This document shows, in pieces, positions 7,963-15,847 of a stretch of DNA of 38,782 bases (position 1 is the stretch's first letter; every line of letters starts with the position of its first letter). Location of the stretch: assembly GCA_016786665.1 (NCBI GenBank), contig JAEUVZ010000053.1, forward strand, positions 1 through 38,782. The letters run 5' to 3'. The DNA is from Flavipsychrobacter sp. (GTDB lineage Bacteria > Bacteroidota > Bacteroidia > Chitinophagales > Chitinophagaceae). Under the pieces are notes generated by a model. The model ran no database searches. It was given only the letters and a program-made list of their open reading frames with translations, and was not told the origin of the DNA. A program made the translations under genes and the position numbers.

Positions 7963-10839
7963 CTATAAATACTTGCCCGTGTGGCTCTCCTTCACTTTCT
8001 TCAGGCCTTCGGGTTTGCCGGCGTATAGCAACTGGCCGCCACCTACACCACCTTCGGGGCCTATGTCTATCACGTGGTCGGCGCATTTTATTACGTCGGT
8101 ATTGTGCTCTATCACTATTATGGAGTGGCCTTGTTCTATCAGCGCATCGAAGGAGCCGAGCAACTTTTTGATATCGTTCATGTGGAGACCAGTGGTGGGT
8201 TCGTCGAAGATGAACAGCACCTTCTCTCGCGCCCTGCCCCTGCCCAGGAACGAAGCGAGCTTCACCCGCTGGGCCTCGCCACCGGAAAGCGTATCGCTGC
8301 TCTGCCCCAGCTTTACGTAGCCGAGGCCCACATCGCTGAGAGGCTGCAAGGCCGCCGCTATGCGCTTTTCTTCCTTAAAGAACTCTATGGCTTCGTCTAC
8401 ACTCATTTCCAGCACTTCGTACACATTCTTCGTGCGGTAGGTTACCTCCAGTACTTCTTCTTTAAATTTCTTCCCCTTGCAAGCCTCGCACAACAAATGC
8501 ACATCGGCCAGGAACTGCATTTCCACTACCACTACCCCATCGCCCTTGCAGGTATCGCAGCGCCCGCCATCGGTATTGAAAGAGAAATGTTTTTCGGCAA
8601 AGCCGCGCAATTTGGATAGCGGCTGTTTGGTAAAAAGCTTGCGTATTTCGTCCCAGGCCTTGATGTAGGTAACCGGGTTGCTCCGGGAGGACTTGCCTAT
8701 CGGGTTCTGGTCTACCAGCTCTACCTGCGCTATTTCGTCCAGGTCGCCACCCAGGTACTTATGTATTCCCGGCCGGTCGCTCCCCTCGCCGTAGTGCTTT
8801 TGCAGCGCGGGGTAGAGGGTTTGCTTTACCAGGGTGGTTTTGCCGCTGCCACTCACCCCCGTTACTACACAGAGCACATTGAGTGGAAAGTCGACATCTA
8901 TATCTTTCAGGTTGTGCTGCCTGCAACCCTCTATGCGAATGCTGCCGCGCGACTTTCGGGGCGACTTACGCGGTTCTATGGCCAGCTCACCGCTGAGGTA
9001 TTTGCCGGTAAGGCTGCGGGGGTTGCTGATAATGGCATCATAGTCGCCCTCGGCCACAACTTCTCCGCCCAGGTGCGAAGCAAGCGGCCCCATATCTATG
9101 ATATGGTCGGACTGGCGCATCATCAGTTCGTCGTGCTCTACCACTACCACGGTATTGCCCAGTTCGCGCAGCGATTTCAGCACGCCGATAAGGCGTTCGG
9201 TATCGCGGCTGTGGAGGCCGATGCTTGGTTCATCCAGTATGTAGAGCGAGTCGGTGAGGTTGCTGCCCAGGAATTTGGTGAGCTGTATGCGCTGGCTTTC
9301 TCCGCCACTGAGCGTATTGGCCAGGCGGCTGAGGGTAAGGTAGCCGAGGCCTACATCCAGCAACGTTTTTATTCGCTGGTTTATTTCTATCAATATCCGC
9401 TTGGCCACGTCCTGCTCGTGGCGGGAGAGCTTAATGTGCTGAAACCACTCGGCGAGATCGGAGGCGGGCAGGAACATCAGGTTGGCGATGGTGGCACCGC
9501 TGACCTTTACATAACCAGCCTCTACCCGCAGGCGCGAGCCCTTACACGTAGGGCAGACCGTACGGCCCCGATACCGGGCCTGCAATACGCGGTACTGCAC
9601 CTTATACAGGTTCTGCTCCACCATTTTAAAGAAGTCGGCGATGCCGCTTACTTTGTCGTTGCCTTCCCAGAGGAGCTCGTGCTCGCTCTCGTTCAGCTCC
9701 ATGACTGGCTTATGAATGGGGAAGTCGTATTTGGAGGCCATGCGGATGAAAGAGTCCCGGTATTCGCCCATTTTCTCTCCCTTCCAGCAGGCAACCGCTC
9801 CTTCGTACACGCTAAGGCGCTTATCGGGTATTACCAGGTCTTCGTCTATGCCCAGCACCTGCCCAAAGCCCTCGCACTTAGGGCAGGCCCCGTATGGATT
9901 ATTAAAGGAGAACAAGTTGGGCGTAGGCTCTTCAAAAGTCATCCCGTCGGCCTCAAAGCGATTGTTGAAGACGTGAATCTTTTTACCGTTCACCTCTACC
10001 TGGCACTCGCCCTCACTCTCGTAGAAAGCCGTTTGTATGCTATCGGCTATGCGGTGCTCATCGTCTTCTTCCCAGGTATCCTTTACCACTACGCGGTCTA
10101 TGAGCAGGTATATATTCTTTGCGGGCAGCGATTCCGTTCCGGCCAATACATCCTCTATGCGAATGGGCTTATCGCCGGCATCGGGGGCGTACACCCTGCT
10201 GAAGCCCTTCTGCATGAGAATGTTCAGCTCCTCGTTTACCGAGCGGCCATACCGGGTTACCAACGGTACGATAAACTGCACTTTGGTATCGGCGGGCAAG
10301 CCCTTTACAAACTCCACCACATCGGTTACCGAGTCTTTCTTCACTTCCTGCCCGCTGACGGGTGAGTAGGTTTTCCCGATGCGGGCAAACAACAGGCGGA
10401 GGTAATCGTATATCTCCGTCATGCTGCCCACGGTGGAGCGCGGTGTGCGGGTGGTTACCTTCTGCTCTATGGCAATGGCGGGGCAGATGCCGCGGATATA
10501 GTCCACATCGGGCTTATCCATGCGCATCAGGAATTGCCGGGCGTAGGCGCTAAGGCTTTCGGCATAGCGGCGCTGGCCTTCGGCAAAGAGCGTATCCATC
10601 GTCAGGCTCGATTTTCCCGAACCCGAAACGCCTGTCACCACCACCAGCTTGTTTCGGGGTATGGCCACATTCACATTCTTCAGGTTGTGCATGCGCGCGC
10701 CTTTTATAAAGATAACGTCGTCGGCGCTGCCATAGCCACCATCGTTGGAGGTAGCGGTCTTTCTTGCCTTCCCCTGTTTAGCGGCGGCCTTAGCCGGCGC
10801 CTGCTTGCCCGCGGGTAAACTCTTCTTCTTTTCAGCCAT
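7963..10839 (-). CDS. uvrA: UvrABC excinuclease subunit A
   Basis: This is the DNA-damage recognition ATPase of nucleotide excision repair, which loads UvrB at lesions. It is 958 residues, the normal length. An N-terminal Ala/Lys-rich tail of ~40 residues precedes the first ABC module. Module 1 has Walker [10 protein letters not shown], the conserved SYARQFL..M.KPDVD.I.G block, [11 protein letters not shown] and Walker [13 protein letters not shown]. Module 2 has [20 protein letters not shown] and [12 protein letters not shown]. Zinc-finger cysteine pairs are visible as [24 protein letters not shown] and CEACKGKK. The UvrB-binding insertion (about residues 150-290) is present, so this is UvrA1-type rather than the shorter UvrA2. 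Bacteroidota often have a uvrA paralogue elsewhere. No LexA-type box was recognised upstream. Confidence 0.97.
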   Translation of the reverse strand: MAEKKKSLPAGKQAPAKAAAKQGKARKTATSNDGGYGSADDVIFIKGARMHNLKNVNVAIPRNKLVVVTGVSGSGKSSLTMDTLFAEGQRRYAESLSAYARQFLMRMDKPDVDYIRGICPAIAIEQKVTTRTPRSTVGSMTEIYDYLRLLFARIGKTYSPVSGQEVKKDSVTDVVEFVKGLPADTKVQFIVPLVTRYGRSVNEELNILMQKGFSRVYAPDAGDKPIRIEDVLAGTESLPAKNIYLLIDRVVVKDTWEEDDEHRIADSIQTAFYESEGECQVEVNGKKIHVFNNRFEADGMTFEEPTPNLFSFNNPYGACPKCEGFGQVLGIDEDLVIPDKRLSVYEGAVACWKGEKMGEYRDSFIRMASKYDFPIHKPVMELNESEHELLWEGNDKVSGIADFFKMVEQNLYKVQYRVLQARYRGRTVCPTCKGSRLRVEAGYVKVSGATIANLMFLPASDLAEWFQHIKLSRHEQDVAKRILIEINQRIKTLLDVGLGYLTLSRLANTLSGGESQRIQLTKFLGSNLTDSLYILDEPSIGLHSRDTERLIGVLKSLRELGNTVVVVEHDELMMRQSDHIIDMGPLASHLGGEVVAEGDYDAIISNPRSLTGKYLSGELAIEPRKSPRKSRGSIRIEGCRQHNLKDIDVDFPLNVLCVVTGVSGSGKTTLVKQTLYPALQKHYGEGSDRPGIHKYLGGDLDEIAQVELVDQNPIGKSSRSNPVTYIKAWDEIRKLFTKQPLSKLRGFAEKHFSFNTDGGRCDTCKGDGVVVVEMQFLADVHLLCEACKGKKFKEEVLEVTYRTKNVYEVLEMSVDEAIEFFKEEKRIAAALQPLSDVGLGYVKLGQSSDTLSGGEAQRVKLASFLGRGRAREKVLFIFDEPTTGLHMNDIKKLLGSFDALIEQGHSIIVIEHNTDVIKCADHVIDIGPEGGVGGGQLLYAGKPEGLKKVKESHTGKYL

Positions 10840-10928
10840 AATTTGCGTTAGCGAAATTAACGGATTTGGGGCAGGTAGTATTTATAGAGATATAGAAGCT
10901 ATCCACATTTTGCATTAAATTGCATTAT

Positions 10929-11318
10929 ATGCGAATTGTTGTTGTCTCCACCCTAGCCCTGCTGTTCCTATCATCGTTTACTCCCGGCGCCGGAGATGAT
11001 TGCCGGAGATTCAGAACGGGCAAATTTAAGAATGTATACGAGGGCATTACCACCCTAATAGAACGTACCGATTCGCTGCAAATAGAAACAATAGCAGAGC
11101 TGGGCGTTGTGGCTACCTACAAACTGGTGTGGGTAGATGACTGCACTTTCCGGGTATTACCCTTTAAAACGATGAAAGGTGGCGTAGATATATCGGAACA
11201 GGATACTATGACCTGTACGATGCAAATAACCCATGTATCCGGTAACTCCTACCAGCAACTCGTTACCTGTGACAATACGGATATAAACGTAACCTGCACC
11301 ATTACGCGAATAGAGTAA
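10929..11318 (+). CDS. small secreted protein of unknown function
   Basis: This is a 129-residue exported protein if the second ATG (10929) is used, or 132 residues from 10920. Starting at 10929 puts MRIVVVSTLALLFLSS directly at the N-terminus as a signal peptide. There is no lipobox. The mature part begins DDCRRFRTGKFKN and contains four further cysteines. Small exported proteins with a C..F.TGKF start and a later W..DC motif recur in Bacteroidota and, from memory, are sometimes misnamed DNA topoisomerase IV in databases. There is no topoisomerase feature here. A calycin/lipocalin-like beta fold is plausible but unproven. The gene is divergent from uvrA across an 80-bp gap. Confidence 0.65.
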   Translation: MRIVVVSTLALLFLSSFTPGAGDDCRRFRTGKFKNVYEGITTLIERTDSLQIETIAELGVVATYKLVWVDDCTFRVLPFKTMKGGVDISEQDTMTCTMQITHVSGNSYQQLVTCDNTDINVTCTITRIE

Positions 11319-11344
11319 GCGAGTAGAAACAAATAAAAAACAAG

Positions 11345-11374
11345 ATTAATATCTCCGCTTTCGGCGATGTTAAT
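11345..11374 (+). other. intergenic hairpin
   Basis: An inverted repeat lies between the small secreted protein and the acyltransferase gene: 11345-11353 pairs with 11366-11374 (9 pairs including one G-U), then a T/C mismatch, then CCG (11355-11357) with CGG (11362-11364) around a CTTT loop. It lacks a T tract, so it is not a standard terminator. It could be a leader structure of the downstream gene, since a near-consensus -7 box (TATCTTAG, 11416-11423) lies after it. Confidence 0.35.
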
Positions 11375-11432
11375 GAACAAAGACAAAGCACCTGCAAAGT
11401 ATTTAAGCGTTATGTTATCTTAGCGTCGTTAT

Positions 11433-12563
11433 ATGCAACCCACAAGAAAACCTGTCATTGAGTATATAGGCTACCTGGACTCTGTAAGGGGTATCGCCGC
11501 GCTTATGGTACTGTTCTATCACTTTATAGGCTGGCACTGGCAAAATAACGCGGTACACATAGCGTCTATGTTCTTCAATGGCTCGGATGCGGTATCGTTC
11601 TTTTTCGTGCTCAGCGGGTTTGTATTATCTTATAAGTACCTGGTGCTGGAGCACTCCCTGGACCTGCGCAAGTTTTACATCAACCGGATATTCCGGCTCA
11701 TGCCCGCGTATATGTTCGTAGTGCTGATACAGGCGCTGTACTGGAACCGTACGGCACTGAACGGGCATAATATGGCCGACCTGTTCGTGTACAACAACCA
11801 GGGCTTTTGGAACGAAATGTTTCTTCCCCGCGCCCAAATTAAATTCTATGGCGCCGGGTGGACCCTGGTAATAGAACTGGTCATTTCGTTCTTTGTGCCG
11901 TTCGCTATCGCACTGGCCCGGTACAACCGGAAACTACTGCTGGGGCTGCTTATCTGTATACTGCTGGAGGGGTCGTTTATCTCCTACTTCCACATACACT
12001 TTGTGCTGGGCGTGCTTCTATCGGCATATTATTATGATATTACCACCGGGGTATTCCGGGCGAAGAAGTGGTACCGGTACCGTTTCCTGGTACTGCTGGG
12101 CGCCATAGCCCTGTACTCTATCCGGCACCTGGACCGGATATCGCCGCTGGGTACCTCGCTGAAAAACCTGCTCGCCTACCTGAACCTTGACTTTTTCCTG
12201 TTCACGGGCATCGCCTCCTTTGTATTCATCGCCTTTATACTCAGCAGTGCCAAAGCACAGAAATTCCTGGACCAGGGTATCTGGCGTTTTTACGGGCGCA
12301 TCTCTTACGGCATCTACCTGATACACTGGCTCATCGTATCCATTATATTCGATTACTGGTCGTATATCTACCCGCTGTTTGGTACTGAGCTGGCGGCGTT
12401 CTTCGTGATGCTACCGGTGTGCATGGGGGTTTCTACCGTGCTGGCCCTGCTCATTCACTACGCGATAGAACTTCCATTCCTGCGGTATGGCAAGCGGCTC
12501 ACCCACAAGCTAAAGCCCTCGCTGGTTATCGGCGCGCCGCCCTCAGCCGCTCCTGAAAAATAG
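11433..12563 (+). CDS. acyltransferase 3 family membrane protein (OafA/YrhL-like)
   Basis: This 376-residue integral inner-membrane protein has about ten hydrophobic segments. It has the family's N-terminal signature YIGYLDSVRGIAALMVLFYHF, where the Arg and the His of FYHF are the conserved catalytic-region residues. It also has the SFFFVLSGFVLSYKYL segment and a late RISYGIYLIHW motif. Members transfer acetyl or other acyl groups to extracytoplasmic sugars, such as O-antigen, peptidoglycan, exopolysaccharide or antibiotic sugars. No polysaccharide genes lie nearby, so the acceptor cannot be inferred. The gene starts 114 bp after the small secreted protein and could be cotranscribed or have its own promoter near 11416. 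The C-terminal ~20 residues are a short Pro/Ala tail. Confidence 0.88.
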   Translation: MQPTRKPVIEYIGYLDSVRGIAALMVLFYHFIGWHWQNNAVHIASMFFNGSDAVSFFFVLSGFVLSYKYLVLEHSLDLRKFYINRIFRLMPAYMFVVLIQALYWNRTALNGHNMADLFVYNNQGFWNEMFLPRAQIKFYGAGWTLVIELVISFFVPFAIALARYNRKLLLGLLICILLEGSFISYFHIHFVLGVLLSAYYYDITTGVFRAKKWYRYRFLVLLGAIALYSIRHLDRISPLGTSLKNLLAYLNLDFFLFTGIASFVFIAFILSSAKAQKFLDQGIWRFYGRISYGIYLIHWLIVSIIFDYWSYIYPLFGTELAAFFVMLPVCMGVSTVLALLIHYAIELPFLRYGKRLTHKLKPSLVIGAPPSAAPEK

Positions 12564-12760
12564 CATTCCACAATTGTGGCGATAGATACCCAATGCATCG
12601 CATTGGGGCTTGCTCCGTCTTTTTGCTTCAACTGCTTCATCATCAATCGGATATAAATGAACGGCCGGGCTTCATGCGCCGCGGTGCGGGCCGGGAATTG
12701 TAGCTGGTCGGATTTTGGTAAACGCTGTTCTTAAATAATTCACGTAAAGAAAGAAGCATC
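12564..12760. repeat. intergenic region with two adjacent perfect palindromes
   Basis: CCACAATTGTGG (12568-12579) is a perfect 12-bp palindrome. It is followed after 9 nt by a hairpin with arms CCCAATGC (12589-12596) and GCATTGGG (12600-12607). A short T run (12620-12624) follows after about 12 nt, so weak termination of the acyltransferase transcript is possible. The paired palindromes look more like a REP/MITE-type unit than a single terminator. The rest of the gap, up to the adhesin gene at 12761, is GC-rich and has no recognisable gene. Confidence 0.4.
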
Positions 12761-14788
12761 ATGAAGAAGAACAACTCTACTATTTTCAAGCGGATCGGCC
12801 TTAGCATCCTGAGCATGGCAATGGTCCTTACCGCACAGGCTACCAACTACACCGTGGTGGCTTCCGGCAATTTCAGCAGCAGCACTACCTGGAGCGGGGG
12901 CGTAGTACCCACGATAATACTGGCCGGTGATAACATCAGCATACCCAGCGGCTATACGGTAACACTGGATAACAACATTAACTTCAACGTAGCCGCCACA
13001 CTGGATGTGGACGGTACCCTGGAGTCGGGCACAAACATGACCGCTATGGCTATGACCGCGGGCAACATCACCGGCTCGGGCACTATAGATGTAGACAGCA
13101 TTTCGCTGGCGCTGGTCAGCGGCATTACCTTTACCGGCGACATTATCGCCGACCATATGAGCACCTGGATCACCACCTTCAACTCTACCGCAGATGTAAC
13201 GGTGAACACCAGCCTGTATGTAATGGCGGGCCTGCTTTCCATTACCGATGGTACCCTTAACCTGGGCAACAACGCTACTATCTACATAGATGGTGGTTCT
13301 ATCTCCCTGGGCGGCAATGGCATGCTGGGGCTTACCAGCAACTACAACGTAGTGTATCATGGCTCCGGCAGCAACAGCGGGCTGGAACTAACCGGCAGCG
13401 GCCTGCAGGACGTAATGATAGACCTTTCTTCCGGCTCGGTAACGCTGACGGGCGACGTGGTTATTAACGGAACACTTGACCTGGAAAACGGTAACCTGAT
13501 ACTGAACGGTAACGACCTGGCCCTGGCCACCAACGGCGATATAGACGCTACCGGCTCCGGTTCCATTTATGCCGACGCCAACGCGAACATCACCATCAAT
13601 ACCCTGAACAGCCTGACCGGCGACCTCACTTTCGGCAGCGGCAACAACACGGTACACAACCTGACCATCAACCTGGGCTCTTCCAGCTCCAATGTTGACC
13701 TGGGTTCAGACATCACCGTTACCGGTATGCTGACGCTCAGCCAGGGTACGCTGACACTGAACAACAACGACCTGAACTTTGCCGTGAACGGTAACTTCTC
13801 CTCTATGGGTAATGGCTCCCTGGTGAGTACTTCCGGCTCTAACATCACTATTACCTCCAATATTAACTTCAATGGCGGTATCCGCTTCAACAATACAGGC
13901 AATACAGTGAACAACCTCACCATTAACCTGGGCACCAATACCGGCTACGCCAGCCTGGGCAGCGACCTGCACGTTAGCGGTATGCTTACCCTTACATCGG
14001 GCCTGCTGCACACCTGGAACAACAACCTGATGCTGAACGCAGGCGCTACCATTTCAGGTGGCTCTGAAGACAGCTATGTAATCACCGGCGATGGCGGACA
14101 CCTCACAATCAACCTGGCAGCGAATAATTCCGCTACCTTCCATGTAGGAACTGAGGGCGACTATACACCTGCTGTCATCACTGCCAACTCGGGCTCTGTG
14201 ACCAGCGACATCAGCGTAATGGTGAACGACTCTGTATGGTCGGGCGGTACTACAGGCAGCAACCTGGCGATAGACCGGTCTATAGTGAACAACACATGGT
14301 TCATCACCAGCTCGCAAACTACGGGCCTGGACCTGGACCTGCAACTGATGTGGGCGGCCAACCTGGAAGTGAATGGCTTTAACCGCACCCAATCGTACAT
14401 AGCACACCACATGAACGGCAACTGGGATGTAGCGGCCGCCGCCAGCGCCACCGCACAAGGCAACATGTATGTAATGAACCGTGACAATATCACCAGCCTC
14501 AGCCCTTTTATAGTGGCCGACAACAATTCCGCACTGAGTGTGAACAATGTAGTGGCCGCCGGCAACGCGTCACTGTCGCTGTACCCTAACCCGGCTGCAG
14601 ATGTAGTAAGCTTCTCTACTACCGGCGCTGTTACTACCGTAGCTATCTATGATGTAACAGGCCGTAAAGTAAAAACCATGAATGCCGATGGCAACAGCTT
14701 TAATGTAAGCGACCTGACACCGGGCTACTACAATGTGCAGCTGACCGGTAAGGACTTCACCGCAACACAGCAGTTCATTAAAAAATAG
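12761..14788 (+). CDS. beta-rich adhesin-like T9SS type A cargo protein
   Basis: This 675-residue secreted protein has a signal peptide through about residue 27 (ends AQATN). The N-terminus contains FSSSTTWSGGVVPT..AGDNISIPSGYTVTL, a motif common in Bacteroidota surface proteins with parallel beta-helix folds. From about 70 to 460 the sequence is a low-complexity Asn/Gly/Thr/Leu solenoid with imperfect ~80-residue repeats built on NTV.NLTINLG......LGSD..V.GMLTL..G.L. After a bridging domain (~460-590), the last ~75 residues form a T9SS type A sorting domain starting SLYPNPAADVVSF and ending QFIKK. It probably acts as a surface adhesin or structural protein; no catalytic motif is seen. Flanking intergenic regions and its own terminator indicate a single-gene transcript. 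Confidence 0.85.
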   Translation: MKKNNSTIFKRIGLSILSMAMVLTAQATNYTVVASGNFSSSTTWSGGVVPTIILAGDNISIPSGYTVTLDNNINFNVAATLDVDGTLESGTNMTAMAMTAGNITGSGTIDVDSISLALVSGITFTGDIIADHMSTWITTFNSTADVTVNTSLYVMAGLLSITDGTLNLGNNATIYIDGGSISLGGNGMLGLTSNYNVVYHGSGSNSGLELTGSGLQDVMIDLSSGSVTLTGDVVINGTLDLENGNLILNGNDLALATNGDIDATGSGSIYADANANITINTLNSLTGDLTFGSGNNTVHNLTINLGSSSSNVDLGSDITVTGMLTLSQGTLTLNNNDLNFAVNGNFSSMGNGSLVSTSGSNITITSNINFNGGIRFNNTGNTVNNLTINLGTNTGYASLGSDLHVSGMLTLTSGLLHTWNNNLMLNAGATISGGSEDSYVITGDGGHLTINLAANNSATFHVGTEGDYTPAVITANSGSVTSDISVMVNDSVWSGGTTGSNLAIDRSIVNNTWFITSSQTTGLDLDLQLMWAANLEVNGFNRTQSYIAHHMNGNWDVAAAASATAQGNMYVMNRDNITSLSPFIVADNNSALSVNNVVAAGNASLSLYPNPAADVVSFSTTGAVTTVAIYDVTGRKVKTMNADGNSFNVSDLTPGYYNVQLTGKDFTATQQFIKK

Positions 14789-14811
14789 ATTTTATTTCCC
14801 ATCTATGATAC

Positions 14812-14839
14812 AACGCCCCGCGACCGCGGGGCGTTTATT
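14812..14839 (+). terminator. intrinsic terminator of the adhesin gene
   Basis: GC-rich arms CGCCCCGCG (14814-14822) and CGCGGGGCG (14825-14833) are almost contiguous, so the real loop includes the inner base pairs. They are followed by TTTATT. The hairpin lies 24 nt past the stop codon of the adhesin-like gene. Confidence 0.75.
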
Positions 14840-14849
14840 CGTTAAGGAC

Positions 14850-14869
14850 TTTCTGGATTTTTAAGGATT
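14850..14869 (+). repeat. dispersed AAGGATT-type repeat, copy 1
   Basis: TTTCTGGATTTTTAAGGATT occurs here and, with a 3-nt insertion, again at 36703-36726. Both copies lie in intergenic DNA. From memory, AAGGATT/GGATTTT-rich motifs of this kind are dispersed in several genomes. With only two copies in the window, the repeat status is tentative. Confidence 0.35.
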
Positions 14870-14965
14870 GGTTATGATGCTCCCTTCATTATTGTTGTTG
14901 TGCCGGAGTAAATACTTCGGCTATAAGTAGGTCAAAGCGCATGCTTTGAGCAGTGGAGTGCTACC

Positions 14966-15472
14966 CTAATCCCGGTTCAACACCTTGCGCATCACATAAT
15001 CATTCATCTCGTAGCCCTGGCCTATTTTGATGTCTTCCTCGTAGATGATGTGGAAGCCGAGGTGCTCGTAGAAGGTTTTGGCTTTGTTGTAGCGGTTAAC
15101 GTTCAAGTCAAGTATGTGCTCACCGGTGGCGAGTACCGACTGCTCTACCGCCGACAGCAGTATGCGGCCATATCCCTTTCCCTGCTCAGCAGGGAGACAG
15201 TAGAGCTTGTGCAGTTTGTAGACATGTGGGTCTTCCTCACGGGGTGAGTAAGCGGCGAAGCCCACCGGGGTTTGCCCATCGTAAAGGAGCACGTAGGTTT
15301 GGGCGCCGGAGCGGATCTGCTCAGCTACTACATTGGTACTGTAGAACAACTCCAGCATATAACTCACCTGTTCGGCCCCTACTATCGGTTCGTAAGTAGG
15401 CCACCAGGTGGTTTCGGCCAGGTCTTGTATCAGCGCGGCATCTTCCGGCTCAGCTATACGCACAGACGTCAT
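14966..15472 (-). CDS. GNAT family N-acetyltransferase
   Basis: This is a 168-residue cytoplasmic acetyl-CoA-dependent acetyltransferase. The acetyl-CoA pyrophosphate loop is visible as EQGKGYGRILL (Q/R-x-x-G-x-G/A), preceded by the KLHKLYCLPA strand and followed by LDLNVNRYNKAKTFYEHLGF, the usual C-terminal GNAT segment. The acceptor substrate is unknown. The first possible start is GTG at 15478, but the ATG at 15472 is preferred. That ATG is buried in the 3' arm of a 16-bp RNA hairpin (15471-15506), described separately. The gene lies 64 nt downstream of a short minus-strand ORF. Confidence 0.88.
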   Translation of the reverse strand: MTSVRIAEPEDAALIQDLAETTWWPTYEPIVGAEQVSYMLELFYSTNVVAEQIRSGAQTYVLLYDGQTPVGFAAYSPREEDPHVYKLHKLYCLPAEQGKGYGRILLSAVEQSVLATGEHILDLNVNRYNKAKTFYEHLGFHIIYEEDIKIGQGYEMNDYVMRKVLNRD

Positions 15473-15506
15473 GGGCACAATAATAAAGAATTATTATTAT
15501 GCCCAT
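15471..15506 (-). promoter_or_regulatory. start-codon-sequestering hairpin of the GNAT gene
   Basis: Read as mRNA of the GNAT gene, 15506-15491 and 15486-15471 pair over 16 consecutive positions (15 Watson-Crick, one U-G), with a UUCU loop. The A and U of the AUG start (15472-15470) are in the stem. The outer part is GC-containing (GGGC/GCCC) and the inner part is pure A-U. No T tract follows in either direction, so it is not a normal terminator. It could reduce translation initiation or respond to temperature or a factor. Confidence 0.5.
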
Positions 15507-15536
15507 GAATGAAATTTCTGGCTGGCCGTATAACCG

Positions 15537-15764
15537 CTAGCGGCAAATGGCTGTATGATGGAAAATAGTTTCCGCAGGTGGCTCTGTGGAATAGGGACTA
15601 ATTGTGGAATTTATTTCGTCTTCGGCAGGGCCTAACTGTTTGCCCAGTTCGAACGCCTTACTGATGACGTTCTTCAATTCGGTATATAAACCCGTTCCAG
15701 GAGCGGGAGTAGAGAGCTTCGCAAACGTTTGGTCTACGAGATGGCTGAGCAGTTCTGTGTTCAT
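15537..15764 (-). CDS. short hypothetical protein
   Basis: This is a 75-residue ORF with no recognisable family. The first ~43 residues look like genuine protein with amphipathic helices (ELLSHLVDQTFAKL, TELKNVISKAFELGKQL). The last ~25 residues (ISPYSTEPPAETIFHHTAICR) look less convincing, so either the reading frame or the gene itself may be decayed. It is divergent from the M14 peptidase gene across an 83-bp gap holding an operator-like inverted repeat. It could be a small antitoxin-like or regulatory protein, but nothing in the sequence shows this. Confidence 0.4.
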   Translation of the reverse strand: MNTELLSHLVDQTFAKLSTPAPGTGLYTELKNVISKAFELGKQLGPAEDEINSTISPYSTEPPAETIFHHTAICR

Positions 15765-15793
15765 ATAGCGCAGTGTTTGCTAAGCGTGTTAAA

Positions 15794-15814
15794 ATACCGT
15801 ACCAACAACGGTAT
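15794..15814. promoter_or_regulatory. operator-like inverted repeat between divergent genes
   Basis: ATACCGT (15794-15800) and ACGGTAT (15808-15814) form a perfect 7-7-7 inverted repeat. It lies 29 bp from the start of the short minus-strand ORF and 33 bp from the M14 peptidase start. The geometry (two 7-bp half sites one helical turn apart) fits a dimeric repressor or activator. No regulator gene is adjacent. Confidence 0.45.
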
Positions 15815-15847
15815 GGCAAAAGGCGGAAAGGTCTGTATATTTAGACC

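Noticed and set aside
8761-10365. 534-codon open frame on the plus strand opposite uvrA
   Set aside because: It lies entirely antisense to a clear uvrA, has no domain, signal or promoter, and its residues mirror uvrA codon bias.
10899-10907. CTATCCACA upstream of uvrA as a DnaA box
   Set aside because: One mismatch and isolated; expected by chance at this length.
10929-11318. DNA topoisomerase IV annotation for the small secreted protein
   Set aside because: Only 129 residues with a signal peptide and cysteines; no topoisomerase motif. The name circulates in databases for similar small proteins.
12740-13938. Several minus-strand open frames opposite the adhesin-like gene
   Set aside because: They arise from the repetitive Asn/Gly/Thr codons of the true gene and show no protein character.
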